The position numbers and the translations under genes are program-made. The notes below the pieces were generated by a model. It had not been told where the DNA came from, ran no database searches, and saw nothing but the letters and a program-made list of their open reading frames with translations. A stretch of DNA of 64,000 nt, from NCBI GenBank assembly GCA_022036555.1, contig CM039120.1, forward strand, positions 22,844,227 to 22,908,226. The letters run 5' to 3'. Below are positions 10,204-19,658 of this stretch, one piece after another. Positions within the stretch are counted from its first letter, which is position 1. Each line of letters starts with the position of its first letter. The DNA is from Microstegium vimineum. Its lineage: Eukaryota; Streptophyta; Magnoliopsida; Poales; Poaceae.

Positions 10204-11790
10204 CCAACATGCAGTAGCTTCTCCTTCAGGCCCTTGTATCTCAGACACCATTCGATGTTGCAGATTTTCTTGTGTCAGAGATAGAGGATGTGATAGCAGA
10301 CGGCATGAGGGCCCGACGACAGTTTCCCTATGCTCACTGGATTTCTTCGATTATTGCTATTGAGCTTGAGGGAGCGCACCCTGGACTCCGCGCTCTATTG
10401 GATCAGTCGCCGACGTCTTTTCCAGCTTATAGAGTCCTGGGGTCGTTTGATAGCCGGTTTGGAAACCGGGTCCTCCGTCTTGTCAGAGAGAGGACAACAC
10501 CAGCTGACAGAGCAGAGGTTAATGCTCAGGATGAGGCGATTCGCGGTGTTGAGCAGCAGGAGCTCCATGGACTAGATACTGGAGCTGATGTGACTCCTGA
10601 GGATACTTCAGACAGCTCAGACGCTGATTTCCAGCCAGTTCCACAGATGCCCCCACGAGCTCACGACATTGAGGCTGGCGGCTCTGCCTCTGCCACCGAG
10701 ACGATGATGTTGAAGATTCTTGACCGTCTCAATGAGCAGCAGAGTTCTCTCGTCACTGCAGTCACACAGGTCCAGCAGCGACAGGACGAGATGCAGCGAC
10801 AGTCAGAGGAGCGTCACTTCGAGATGCAGCGATAGATGCTCGCTATGCAGCTAGAGTCTCAGCGCCTTCAGTTACAGTCCCAGCAGCTGCAGCAGCAGAA
10901 CATGGCCTTTATGGCCCACATGATGAAGTGGACTGGCGCTCCTCCTCTAGAGTTCCCTGCAGCTCCACAGATACAGATGATGAGCACGTCTCAGCCCTCA
11001 CAGTTAGTTGGGCAGCTTGGAGGGTCACAGTTCTCAGTTGGACCCTCAGTTGGCCCCTCAGTGGCCCCTATGAGCTCCGCCGGTCAGTCAGTCACTCCCA
11101 CCCCAGCCATATAGTCCAGTGGACTTCAGGGTGCCGAATTGACCACCCCGTTCCAGTCGCCGGCGACTCAGATGACTCAGTGGTTGGACACCTTTGGCCC
11201 TACTCAGCAGTTCACTCCTCTCACCACTGGTTTCACTACACTTACCGCTACGATGGGTGCTACTGCTAGAGATCTTTCAGCGTCCTTCAGTGACATTATA
11301 GGGCAACCGTCCCCCACTGGTCCTCAGATTGCAGCAGAGGTTGAGGCCGAGCTTGTGGCACCGACAGCTGATCAGCACCGCTCCTCAGTAGCTTTCTCAG
11401 AGGCTACACACGACAGTCGGGCTCTAGCCGTGTCTACCCCTCTGACAGCTGCATTCGCTACCGATGCTACAGTTGTCACCTCTACTCCAGTCCAGCCTCA
11501 GCAGTCTCCGGTCCTTCACACTCCAGACGAGTCAGTGCATGAGGCACCACCGGACACCGCAGCTCCTGAGGCTCCCGCAGAGACACTGGCACCGGTTACC
11601 GATCCTACTGCTACTCCAGCTACTGCTCCCGAGTCTCGACCATAGCAGACCTGTCAGCTTCCGACCCCCAGACCGCTTCCTACCAGCTACAGACACTCAG
11701 GGGGAGGATTCAGATGATGAGACTTATCTGGCAGCTTTCAGGGTGCTCGACCGGTCCACGGCTGCTTCCACTCCACCTCCAGACACTTAG
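10204..11790 (+). pseudogene. Extra ORF of element A, C-terminal half (coiled coil, Gln-rich, low-complexity tail)
   Basis: After a frameshift near 10190-10203 the product continues in frame 3 to 11645, interrupted only by TAG codons at 10215, 10833, 11112 and 11643. Visible are an alpha-helical block with DVIADGMRARRQFPYAHWI, an acidic stretch, a predicted coiled coil rich in Gln (about 10700-10930: LNEQQSS, QQRQDEMQRQSEE, QLQSQQLQQQN), an FMAHMMKWTG block and a long Ser/Thr/Pro/Gln tail. A final shift to frame 1 gives the end, GEDSDDETYLAAFRVLDRS, stopping at 11790. A minus-strand relative at 43900-45030 keeps several of the same blocks, so the protein was once maintained. Function unknown; it is not recognised as an envelope protein. 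Confidence 0.65.
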
Positions 11791-12240
11791 TTTAGGTGTT
11801 TCGACGCCAAAGGGGAGAGGGAGAGTCGAGTAGATGGGCTAGCTTCAGGGGGGCTAGTAGGACTCGTTCTTTTGATGTGTATAAACTTTATTGCATCATG
11901 CATCACGTTTATCGTCTTAATGCATTGTATGATATGTGTGATGGTTGAGACTTGATGGTTGTGTGACATGTGTGGACTTTCATCGATATATATATCATGT
12001 CACTTGGTTATGCTATATTGCTTCCACGCTAATCTCTGATCTTTTGGCTATAGCATATGCTTTTTGAAATCAAGTACTATGCTCAATTCATATCTTTTGT
12101 GCTTGTAATGGCTTGAATGGTTAGGCATGTACTTGTCTTTCTTATAACTAACCCATGCCTATCTCATGTCAAGTCATGTTTTCTCTTATCAAAATTCACT
12201 CATTATTCTCTACTCGAGCTTGTATTGTCGTCAATCACCT
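11791..12240 (+). other. 3' non-coding region between extra ORF and PPT (element A)
   Basis: AT-rich, no ORF of note. It is conserved with the reverse complement of about 43490-43890 (for example the words CACTTGGTTATGCTATATTGCTT-like and ATCTCTGATCTTTTGGCTATAG), which identifies A' as the same family. Confidence 0.7.
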
Positions 12241-12253
12241 AAAAGGGGGAGAT
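12241..12253 (+). other. Polypurine tract, element A
   Basis: AAAAGGGGGAGAT directly precedes the 3' LTR start, where plus-strand DNA synthesis is primed. Confidence 0.93.
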
Positions 12254-12954
12254 TGTAGAATCATGGACCCTTGTGTTTAGGCGATTAACGACAATACTAG
12301 ATCACTATGACTAATGTGTGTTTTGCAGAGACAAAGTCATTTATGTTAGGTCATGAGTGATGCATTTTGAATGGGCTTAATGGATATTCATGCCCCCAAG
12401 ATGGAAATCGTTTCGGTTGCAAAGGATGGAGATACACGACGAAGACTAGGCTAGTTCTTAGTGCCATAAGGTTGAGAAAGGCACTAAGTATAGCTAGGGC
12501 TTTTGTTTTTTTCCTTTGACCGTACTATAAAGGGGGGTATGAGGTTAGTAGCTTGACCTAGGAGAGTTTAGGAAAGTGGGTATATGCACACTTGTCACAA
12601 CTAGTCCTAGAGACCTTGCTTTCAGCCCTTGGTAAACCCTAGAAATGGTAGGAGCAAAATCCCTTAAGAAACCTCAGCGAAAACGGTTGAAAAAGAGGGA
12701 GAAAGAGGCTCCGGACCACTCTGCTTAGTGGGAGTCGGACCATAGCAGAGTGGTCCGACGGTCCCTGACTTAGGCAGATTCTCAGCTCGAGGAGCTCCGA
12801 ACCACCTGTCTGGAAAGCACCGGACCATAGGAGAGTGGTCCGGTGGCTTGGTTCAGAGAGATAGAAGGCTCCGGACTAGTCCGACGGTTAGTCCGACGGC
12901 TAGTCCGATGCCTCAAGACAGGAGTCTGAGTTTATGCAGAGAGCTCCCTGGCTC

Positions 12955-13071
12955 CGGACCAGAGCGTCGGACCAGGGCACCGAACCAAGGAGAGTGGTCC
13001 GGTGGTGTGTAAAAGAGAGAAAGGATTTCACTCAGAGAGCACCGAGGCTACGGACCAGAGCGTCGGACCAG
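12955..13071 (+). repeat. 96-bp length difference between LTRs, bounded by a 21-bp direct repeat
   Basis: The 21-bp unit at 12955-12975 recurs exactly at 13051-13071. The 5' LTR has one copy (with one mismatch) and lacks the 96 bp between. Slippage or unequal pairing between the repeats explains the difference, either as deletion in the 5' LTR or duplication in the 3' LTR. Confidence 0.9.
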
Positions 13072-13229
13072 TGCGTCGGACCAAGCAGAGTAGTCCGACG
13101 GTGCCTGAGTCTGAAATCAGAGTGAGCTCCGGACCAGTGTGCATGGTCTGGTGGTGTGAGCTCCGGACTAGTCCAATGGCTACGCAGAGAGAAGAAAAAG
13201 TAAAAAACGGCTAGTTTTGGAGGTGGGGA

Positions 13230-13239
13230 CTATTTATAG
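13230..13239 (+). promoter_or_regulatory. TATA-like box of element A 3' LTR
   Basis: CTATTTATAG in the position equivalent to 881-890 of the 5' LTR. An outward-reading transcript from here would run into element G. Confidence 0.55.
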
Positions 13240-13933
13240 TTGCCCCTTGGTCCTTAGAGGGACTCTTGGCCATTGTTTCAGCTGGTGACACCTTGAGAAA
13301 TCTTTTGGAGAGCCAAGAAGCTAGTGAGGGAGAGATTAGAGAGAGTTCATCTTGTTCTTCCCTCCTAGAGTGATTAGGAGTGACTTGTGTGCATCCATCC
13401 ACCTTCCTAGCCTTGAGTGGGTCAAGTGAAGGTCTTGTGCTTGTTACTCTTGGTGTTCGACAGCACCTAGACGGTTTGGTGGTGTTCGGAGGAAGTGACC
13501 GCTGGGAGATTGTTGGCGGCTCTTCTCCAAGTTCTTGTGATCGGATGTGGGCGATTCACCGAGCCGGAGTGGCGAAGAATCAGCCCGTAGAGAGCACTCT
13601 ACCCTTGCGCGGGTAGAGGGGGAGCGATACCTTGCGAGGTGCTCCAACGAGGACTAAGGGGGGTGTCGACACCTCGATACCTCGGGAAAAAATCGTTGCG
13701 TCCATGAGATTTTCTTTTCCCTAGCTCTTTACATTTCCGTCTTGTTTTTACATTTCCTACTAGAATTGCTTAGGTTGTTTTTAATTCCTATGAACTGCTA
13801 CCGCTTTCTAGTTAGGACACACGGACGGTAGGCACTAGGGGGTGATTGGCATTTGATAGGTTTTTATATTTGCTTTAGAAATTTAAAACAAGCCCAATTC
13901 ACCCCCCCCCTCTTGGGCATCTTGATCCTTTCA

Positions 13934-14620
13934 CCCCATCATGGAATGGAGAATTGGTTACTTATGCAGACCTTCTATCATGGGCTCAGCAACAACACTC
14001 GTGAGACCATGGATGCTGCTGCCGGAGGAGCATTCCTATCACTTACAATACCTCAAGCCACATCTCTTGTGGAGAAGATGGCATCCAACCAAGGTTGGAG
14101 TGAAGAGAGAACTCAACCTCGCAAGAAAAGTGGAGGTATGCACTAGCTCAAAGAGGTAGACATGGTGTCAGCAAAGCTAGACCTACTCATGAAGAGACTC
14201 GATGAGAAAGCTGGAGAGAAGAAAGAAGTTATAAACATCTACGACTCTCACATGACCTGTGAGGAGTGTGGAGATACTGGACACTCAAGAAATCATTGTC
14301 CAGAATTGCAAGAGGACGTGAACTACATCAACAACGACAACAACTACAACCGTCCTCATCAAAATCAATGTTGGAATCAACAACAACAAAGGCCTAACTA
14401 CTTAGGTAATTATCAAGGTAATAATTCTTTCAATAATCCTAGTTTTCCACCTTTGAGAGAGTTAGTGTCTAATCAAGGGAAGTTAATGGATAATATTTCT
14501 AAGAAATTAGCATCCAATGATAAAATACTAGAAACTATAAATAATAGGATGGATAATTTTTATGTTGCCATCAAGAATCAAATTAGCTTTAATAAAATGA
14601 TTGAATTTCAGCTAGTTGTT
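13934..14620 (+). pseudogene. gag: gypsy gag, C-terminal part (element G)
   Basis: Nucleocapsid part of a gypsy Gag, in frame 2. The blocks FYHGLSNNTRETMDAAAGG, SLVEKMASNQGW and SAKLDLLMKRL are typical of grass Athila/Tat Gag, followed by a CCHC knuckle CEECGDTGHSRNHC at 14258-14299 and an Asn/Gln-rich linker. The N-terminal part is upstream of A's insertion. TAG at 14144-14146 interrupts between GGMH and LKEVDM, with the same frame on both sides; ATG 14162 is therefore not a genuine start. Confidence 0.87.
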
Positions 14621-14699
14621 GTTGTTCCTATCACTAACCCCGATATTCCATCACAACCGGAAGGATTAGAATCTGCAAATCTTGTAGACATATTTGATG

Positions 14700-15130
14700 C
14701 AGGTGCTTATTGGAACAACCCCACAGAAGAGTGGTGTGGCGACTCTATGCCAACCAAGAAAGGAGATCCAGGACGACCAGTCATCCCAGTCTCCATTGGC
14801 GTCACAGAGTTTCCTGAAGCACTTTGCGACTTCGGCACAAGCGTCAATCTCATGCCCAGGGTAATCTATGAGAAATTCTTCAATTATCCTTTATAAAAAA
14901 CAACCCTGTGTTTGCAGCTTGCAGATCAGACACTGTGCTACCCAAGAGGAATATTAAAAGATATCCATGTCTGAATTGGTACCTCATATGTCCCAACAGA
15001 CTTCATAGTGATAGAAACCGGTGTTGATGAGAAGTCACCCATCATCCTTGGGAGGCCACTCCTGAACACTGCCGGAGCTGTCATCTATGCTAGCACCGCC
15101 AAGATCAGTTTCTACAACAAAGGAAAGAAG
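14700..15130 (+). pseudogene. Retropepsin-like domain 1 (element G), DFG active site
   Basis: Aspartic-protease fold recognised from VIPVSIG, CDFGTSVNLMP (Asp codon 14828), ADQT and IILGRPLLNTAGAVIYAS. The catalytic triplet reads D-F-G where active enzymes have D-T-G or D-S-G; grass relatives often carry a bulky residue here, so the domain may be structural or inactive. TAA 14894-14896 and TGA 14972-14974 interrupt it in one continuous frame. The TGA is followed by IGTSYVP and fits a CGA arginine codon altered by C-to-T change. Confidence 0.8.
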
Positions 15131-15859
15131 GAGACATTTACCTTCAAGAACAAAACCATACAAGCTCCTGAACAACCTCAAGATGAGCCAAAGAAGAGGA
15201 CCAATGGGAGGAACAAGCAGAACAAGAACAAGAAGCAAGTACAAACAAAATCAGCGAAGATGGTCACGGTACTCCACAACAATCAAGATAACCAAATTAG
15301 ATCCCCTCATTTGATCAAGAAGGACGACCCAGGTGTCCCAACCATTGAATGCACAATCAACAGATGCTCATTCCAGAAAGCAATCTGTGACACCGGATCG
15401 AGCGTCAACATTATGGCCAAGTTGACCTACGAGTTTCTGTACGGCACAATTTCTCTACATCCAACATACACCCAACTCCAGATGGCAGATCAGACATGCC
15501 GCATCGTCGAAGGCATAGCAAAAGATGTCCCCGTCCAGATTGATGACCACTTCATCCCTACAGACTTCCTAGTCATTGATATGGGAGAAGATGATTATGA
15601 TCCACCTATCATCCTTGGAAGGACATTCCTAAGCACCACCAAAGCTATCATCTATATTGGGACAGGAGAAGTGCACCTACACTTCCCCTCTGAGAAGGTA
15701 CGATGTTACTTTAATGCTAACTACATTATTGAAGAAGCTATGCAGAATAGAACGAGAAGAAGACATCGCTACCGCAACCAGAAGAAGCAGAACACCAAGG
15801 ATGGATGGGCAACCTATAAAGGAGAAGTATCAAGATATGAAGAGAGATACCCCAAATAA
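15131..15859 (+). CDS. Retropepsin-like domain 2 (element G), DTG active site
   Basis: After a Lys/Asn-rich linker (15180-15260) a second protease-like domain follows: VPTIECTINR, CDTGSSVNIMAK (Asp codon 15389), MADQTCRIV, FIPTDFLVID and PIILGRTFLSTTKAIIYIG. It has the canonical D-T-G triplet and no stop until TAA 15857-15859. It is parallel in order and motifs to domain 1, so the pair looks like an ancient duplication or fusion. Open from 15008. It ends with a basic tail and no RT follows. Confidence 0.8.
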   Translation, partial: ETFTFKNKTIQAPEQPQDEPKKRTNGRNKQNKNKKQVQTKSAKMVTVLHNNQDNQIRSPHLIKKDDPGVPTIECTINRCSFQKAICDTGSSVNIMAKLTYEFLYGTISLHPTYTQLQMADQTCRIVEGIAKDVPVQIDDHFIPTDFLVIDMGEDDYDPPIILGRTFLSTTKAIIYIGTGEVHLHFPSEKVRCYFNANYIIEEAMQNRTRRRHRYRNQKKQNTKDGWATYKGEVSRYEERYPK

Positions 15860-16621
15860 GAAGAGTCAATATATGCAATTCCACTCTCTAGGCCAAAACA
15901 CCACCAACTCCAAGGTTGGGAAATGAAAGATCACTCTATGAATACCCCAGGCACGAGAGCGGAGAATCTTGGGAAGAAGGAGAGGTACATCCCTTAAATT
16001 TTAATAAGTATCTAGAAAAGAGAGTTTGTCCTCAGGAGGCCACCGCACCAACACAAGTGTGGAGAGAAAAATAAATCATACTAGAAGAAGAAGCACAGCC
16101 GGAGGCGCCAGCTACGCCGTCCAATGAGCCCTAGGATAACTAAGGACGTGAGGAGTCCTGTTCGGAGGACTTAAACCACCGAACACTGTGCCAAGAGGTA
16201 ACACTTGGTAGTTATTTTTTCCCTTAATTATTTACTTTTCCTAATTAACTAATCATGTCTACACTATCTTAAAAAAAATAAAAATGTTTAAAACTGGTAA
16301 GCCCCATATGAATAGAATCGTGGCATAAAACCCATGAGTGTGCTCGTTGTGGTGGCATAAAAATAAATAAATAAGTTTTTATCTTATAAAATAAAAAAAT
16401 ACAAATATTGAGTTTATGATCCTGCTAAATAATGATATCCATTAGAGCAAGCTCGACATGATCAAAGCTAGAGAATTATAACTAACACTTAATCAGTTTC
16501 ACAAGCTTTGTTGTCTATTTGAGTTTTCACAGAATTCAAGGATCAACGGAGAGCAGCAACCAGAAGACATCTTACCCATTGTCAGAATACTCTGACAAGA
16601 TAAGAACACCTCTGCTACCTG

Positions 16622-16798
16622 TCAGCTACACCAGAAGAAATTACGTCAAAATCTAGCTTGGGGCAGAGCACTCCCACGTGTCGGCTACACCAGAAGAAAT
16701 TACGTCAAAATCTAGCTTGGGGGAGAGCACCCCCACGTACCAACTACATCAGAAGAAATTACGTCAACATCCAGCTTGGGGGAGAGCACCCCCATACT
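16622..16798 (+). repeat. 59-bp minisatellite, three units (element G)
   Basis: Three tandem units with CAGAAGAAATTACGTCAA starting near 16631, 16690 and 16749, a constant 59-bp period. Each contains AGCTTGGGG followed by AGAGCACCCCC-like sequence. The AGCTTGGGG word is shared with the PPT at 18621-18637. Confidence 0.9.
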
Positions 16799-17419
16799 CA
16801 GCTAAGTATTACTACCTATCAGTTTTTATATCTATACTTTGATGAAAATAAAAAGATGCATAATTATAGAAACCCAATAAATATTTTCCCGCTTATATAT
16901 ATGTGTGTTTTTGATTAGTTAAGAGTTTGCTAAATAAATAGTAGAGAGAATAAAATAAACTAGCTATGCTAAAATGAACCCCAATGATAAATTCTTAACA
17001 TGGAAATGATGAATAGTTGCTCTGTTGTAATACCTTTCAAGTACCTAGTTTTCAAATTTAATCTCTCTCTCAAGTTTAGGCATAATTGTTATGATTTGAA
17101 ATTTGCTCTGAACCAAAAACTTGTGGGAAGAGTACCTGATCTAAAGTCTAAGTCGTTGACGGATATGATATGGAAAGGTTTGAGTTGCTATTTATCTGTT
17201 CCTAGAGATACTAGAATTCTGGAGAATTTTATCTTTTGAAAACTTTAAAAATGCTACATGATGAGTTCCTATATGATGAGAGTTTAAATTCCTACCACAA
17301 CCATATATACATGCTTACTAGATTAGGAAACCACACAATTTTACATACTACTTATGAGCATTGAGTGTGGTCAAGTTGTGCGACCCTCGGGAACTAGTCA
17401 TGCGGTTTGAATCAAGATT

Positions 17420-17566
17420 CACACACATCCATACATGCTTCTTCTACCTCAGAAGTACGCATTCACTTACACTACACCCACATACGCTACTTCTATCTTG
17501 GAAGTATGCATCCATATACACTCCATCCACATAAGCTGCTTCTATCTCAGAAGTACGCGTCCACAT
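17420..17566 (+). repeat. 49-bp minisatellite, three units (element G)
   Basis: Units beginning GCTTCTTCTACC, GCTACTTCTATC and GCTGCTTCTATC at 17437, 17486 and 17535, period 49 bp, each followed by AGAAGTACGC-like sequence and a CCA/ACA-rich stretch. Confidence 0.85.
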
Positions 17567-17998
17567 ATATCCACTCATTCCCATCTCTAGATCCACCCAT
17601 CAAAAATATTCTACTCCTAATCCAGGAGAGAATAGAAACACATAAATATTCTCATATCCCTGTTTTATCCCTGTGAAATAAATGCTCCAGTCAGTGTTCG
17701 CTTTATATCTCTACAAGGATGAGTGCTCTTGAAAAAATGAAAAAAGAGAGAGATACGAGGAAATAAAAAGGGCAAAATGTCCGCCAACCTCGAAAAATAA
17801 AAAGTGAGAAGAGAGGTAAAAATGGGCAGTGTCCGACAGTAGAATTAGGGGTACACGATACCCCCTGAAAAAAAGAAAAAATAAATATATATATATAATA
17901 TATATTATCGAGCATCTCATTCCCTTCGAAAGGTTTCAAATACAAGAAAGGTATATCCATCAAAAGGGAGCAAAAGTAGAATTAGACTTTCACTCTGC

Positions 17999-18048
17999 TA
18001 TCATCATCATTACCATTACCATCATCACCATCACCGTCATCATCACAC
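17999..18048 (+). repeat. TCA/ACC trinucleotide microsatellite
   Basis: About 50 bp of interrupted ATC, ACC and ATT triplets. Low complexity only. Confidence 0.85.
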
Positions 18049-18620
18049 ACCATTCATTCGCCACACATGCACATCTTGATTTAACTTATTGACCTGTTCC
18101 TTTGGATCCGCGGTTTGACTATGCAACATATATCTTGTAAGTATGTATACGATATCTCCCACCTATGAGCTCAAGATATTAGCCTATTAGAAGTAGGGTG
18201 AGAGAGGAGAAGGCAATACCACAATGCCTTAAACCACAAATACACATATATTGAGAGAAAGGCATACCCCCTCAATGCCTTGGTAAGGATCCAAAAATAC
18301 ACAAAGGAGCGCCCTAAGAGAGTCATACAAGGAATCTCTGAGTTTTATTTTGAAAATCTACAAAAACTCCGGAGCTATAGTTGATCAAAGAGCAGGTACA
18401 TGGTGCTTGACTAGACCGTTCTATCTTTCAACTACCCAAGAAAAAGGTGAGGCTTACAAGCCCCATGGTGGAAGGTAAAATGAGTAAGTTTTTTATCTTA
18501 ATATTGATCTAACCCGAAGACGAGATCTTATTTGAAAGTATGTGTACCTTTAAGGCGTGAAAGCATTGCAGCAACTCCTGATCCATCACTGAGTCTATCT
18601 TTGCTCAAGGACGAGCAAAA

Positions 18621-18637
18621 GGTAAGCTTGGGGAGCT
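18621..18637 (+). other. Polypurine tract, element G
   Basis: GGTAAGCTTGGGGAGCT lies directly before TGTTGACGG. The preceding GACGAGCAAAAGG text is the usual approach to the PPT in grass Athila-like elements. Confidence 0.8.
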
Positions 18638-19658
18638 TGTTGACGGTCCTTAAGCATCAAATCCAATCGTCAACTAGACAAGGAAAAGGATCTATATGAA
18701 ACCAACACTTAGAAATAGGGTTTATACTACAGAATTCCACGAGTTTTGGTTGAATGTCTATTTCTACAGGGGGATATCAGGAAATATGGAGGAAAGGCCC
18801 ACATGTCATGTTTACATAGAGATATTTATCATACGCGGGAAAAACAATACTCTAGAAGAGTGTAGAAGGCGCGGGAAGGAACCAGAGGCCGAGCGGGGCC
18901 CACAGGTAGGGCAGCCGCCCTACCCCTTGGGGCAGCCGCCCTAGGTCAAGCTCCAATGGGCCTCTGCCTGGTGGACCCTCTCTCCACCGCCTTTGAGATC
19001 ACATCTAAGCGCTCCATTAAGGTCGGTTTGATGTAACGGCCGCGTTTATTTGAGGAGCCTATATAAGGAAGGCCCCCTGACCCTGAGGAGAAGAGCCTCT
19101 CTAACCTAATTCATTATTCATCATCCATCTCAAGAGGAGAAGCCCCTGATCAAGCCCTAGAGCCACCACATCAACTAGATCTCTAGTTTAGCATAGCTAT
19201 ATAGGATTAGAACTAGAAGGAGTCAATCTTCAGTTGGTTTCTAGATCTGTCAAGAGGATTCTTGGTAATTCTCTCTCTAGTTCTTCATTGTTATTCATTT
19301 GTTCTTCAATATTATGAATATGACTTTGCTCTACTTCATTGTATTGTTTATGACTTTACTCTATTCGTTTATGTTCTTAGTTATATTGTTCTTAATCTAT
19401 TATGATTATATGCTTGGGTTAGTTAGATCTGAATCATATCCATGTTTAGGATCGTATAGCGTTTATCCACCAGTACTATGGGTAAATGATATATATTGTG
19501 TAGGCGTGGTGCCTAGACCGTATTTATCTGCGATTGTACCCTACATTCCAGATCGTGAGGTAGTTCGCAGGAGTGACAGTCCTGTTAATCCTTTGTAGTC
19601 CTCCTCCCGTTTGTAGGGCAGCAGAGCATACTATTACGGGGAAGTGATTTGCTATGTT
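18638..19658 (+). repeat. Element G 3' LTR, incomplete at gap
   Basis: Starts TGTTGACGGTCC after the PPT and is cut by the N run after at least 1021 bp. It contains a direct repeat of GGGCAGCCGCCCTA at about 18910 and 18931 and a TATA box at 19060. No partner LTR is in the window, as the 5' end is upstream. Confidence 0.8.
19060..19068 (+). promoter_or_regulatory. TATA box of element G LTR
   Basis: TATATAAGG, preceded by a GC-rich stretch and followed about 30 bp on by CTGAGGAGAAGAGCC, where a transcript would start. Confidence 0.7.

Larger units (their letters stand above)
2..13933 (+). mobile_element. Element A: complete Ty1/copia (SIRE/Maximus-type) LTR retrotransposon with extra ORF
   Basis: Two long direct repeats beginning TGTAGAATCATGG and ending TTCA bound an internal region with a tRNA-Met-type primer-binding site, gag with two CCHC knuckles, pol in copia order (protease, integrase, reverse transcriptase, RNase H) and a purine tract directly before the 3' LTR. 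The gag sequence and long coiled-coil Gag tail resemble the maize Opie/Ji (Maximus/SIRE) group. About 4.8 kb of extra sequence lies between the pol stop and the PPT. Coding regions carry several frameshifts and stops, so this copy cannot make its own proteins. Only one base precedes the 5' LTR, so the target-site duplication cannot be checked; the 3' flank reads CCCCA and that single upstream base is A, which is compatible. A sits inside gypsy element G. Confidence 0.95.
12254..13933 (+). repeat. Element A 3' LTR
   Basis: A 1680-bp repeat matching 2-1583 from TGTAGAATCATGG to TTCA. It is longer than the 5' LTR mainly because of a 96-bp segment at 12976-13071. Its end is followed by CCCCA and then gypsy gag sequence. 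Confidence 0.96.
15860..18620 (+). other. Long non-coding interior of element G
   Basis: About 2.8 kb, AT-rich, without conserved coding sequence. It holds two minisatellites and a short TCA/ATC microsatellite (listed separately) and an AT microsatellite at 17879-17910. Small ORFs at 16658, 17000 and 17407 overlap repeats or lack domain features. Confidence 0.7.
13934..19658 (+). mobile_element. Element G: 3' part of a non-autonomous Ty3/gypsy element, split by A
   Basis: Sequence resumes at the A insertion point in the middle of a gypsy gag and runs through a CCHC knuckle, two retropepsin-like domains, about 2.8 kb of non-coding sequence and a PPT into an LTR cut by the assembly gap. No RT, RNase H or integrase occurs between the protease region and the 3' LTR, and there is no room for them. 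The 5' part must lie upstream of the window. Sequence style (gag block, LGRP protease, AAGCTTGGGG PPT) resembles Athila/Tat-type elements of grasses. Confidence 0.88.

Noticed and set aside
9176..11790. Extra ORF as a retroviral-type envelope gene
   Set aside because: Position fits SIRE env-like ORFs, but no signal peptide, transmembrane segment or cleavage site is visible; the product is charged, Gln-rich and NLS-like instead.
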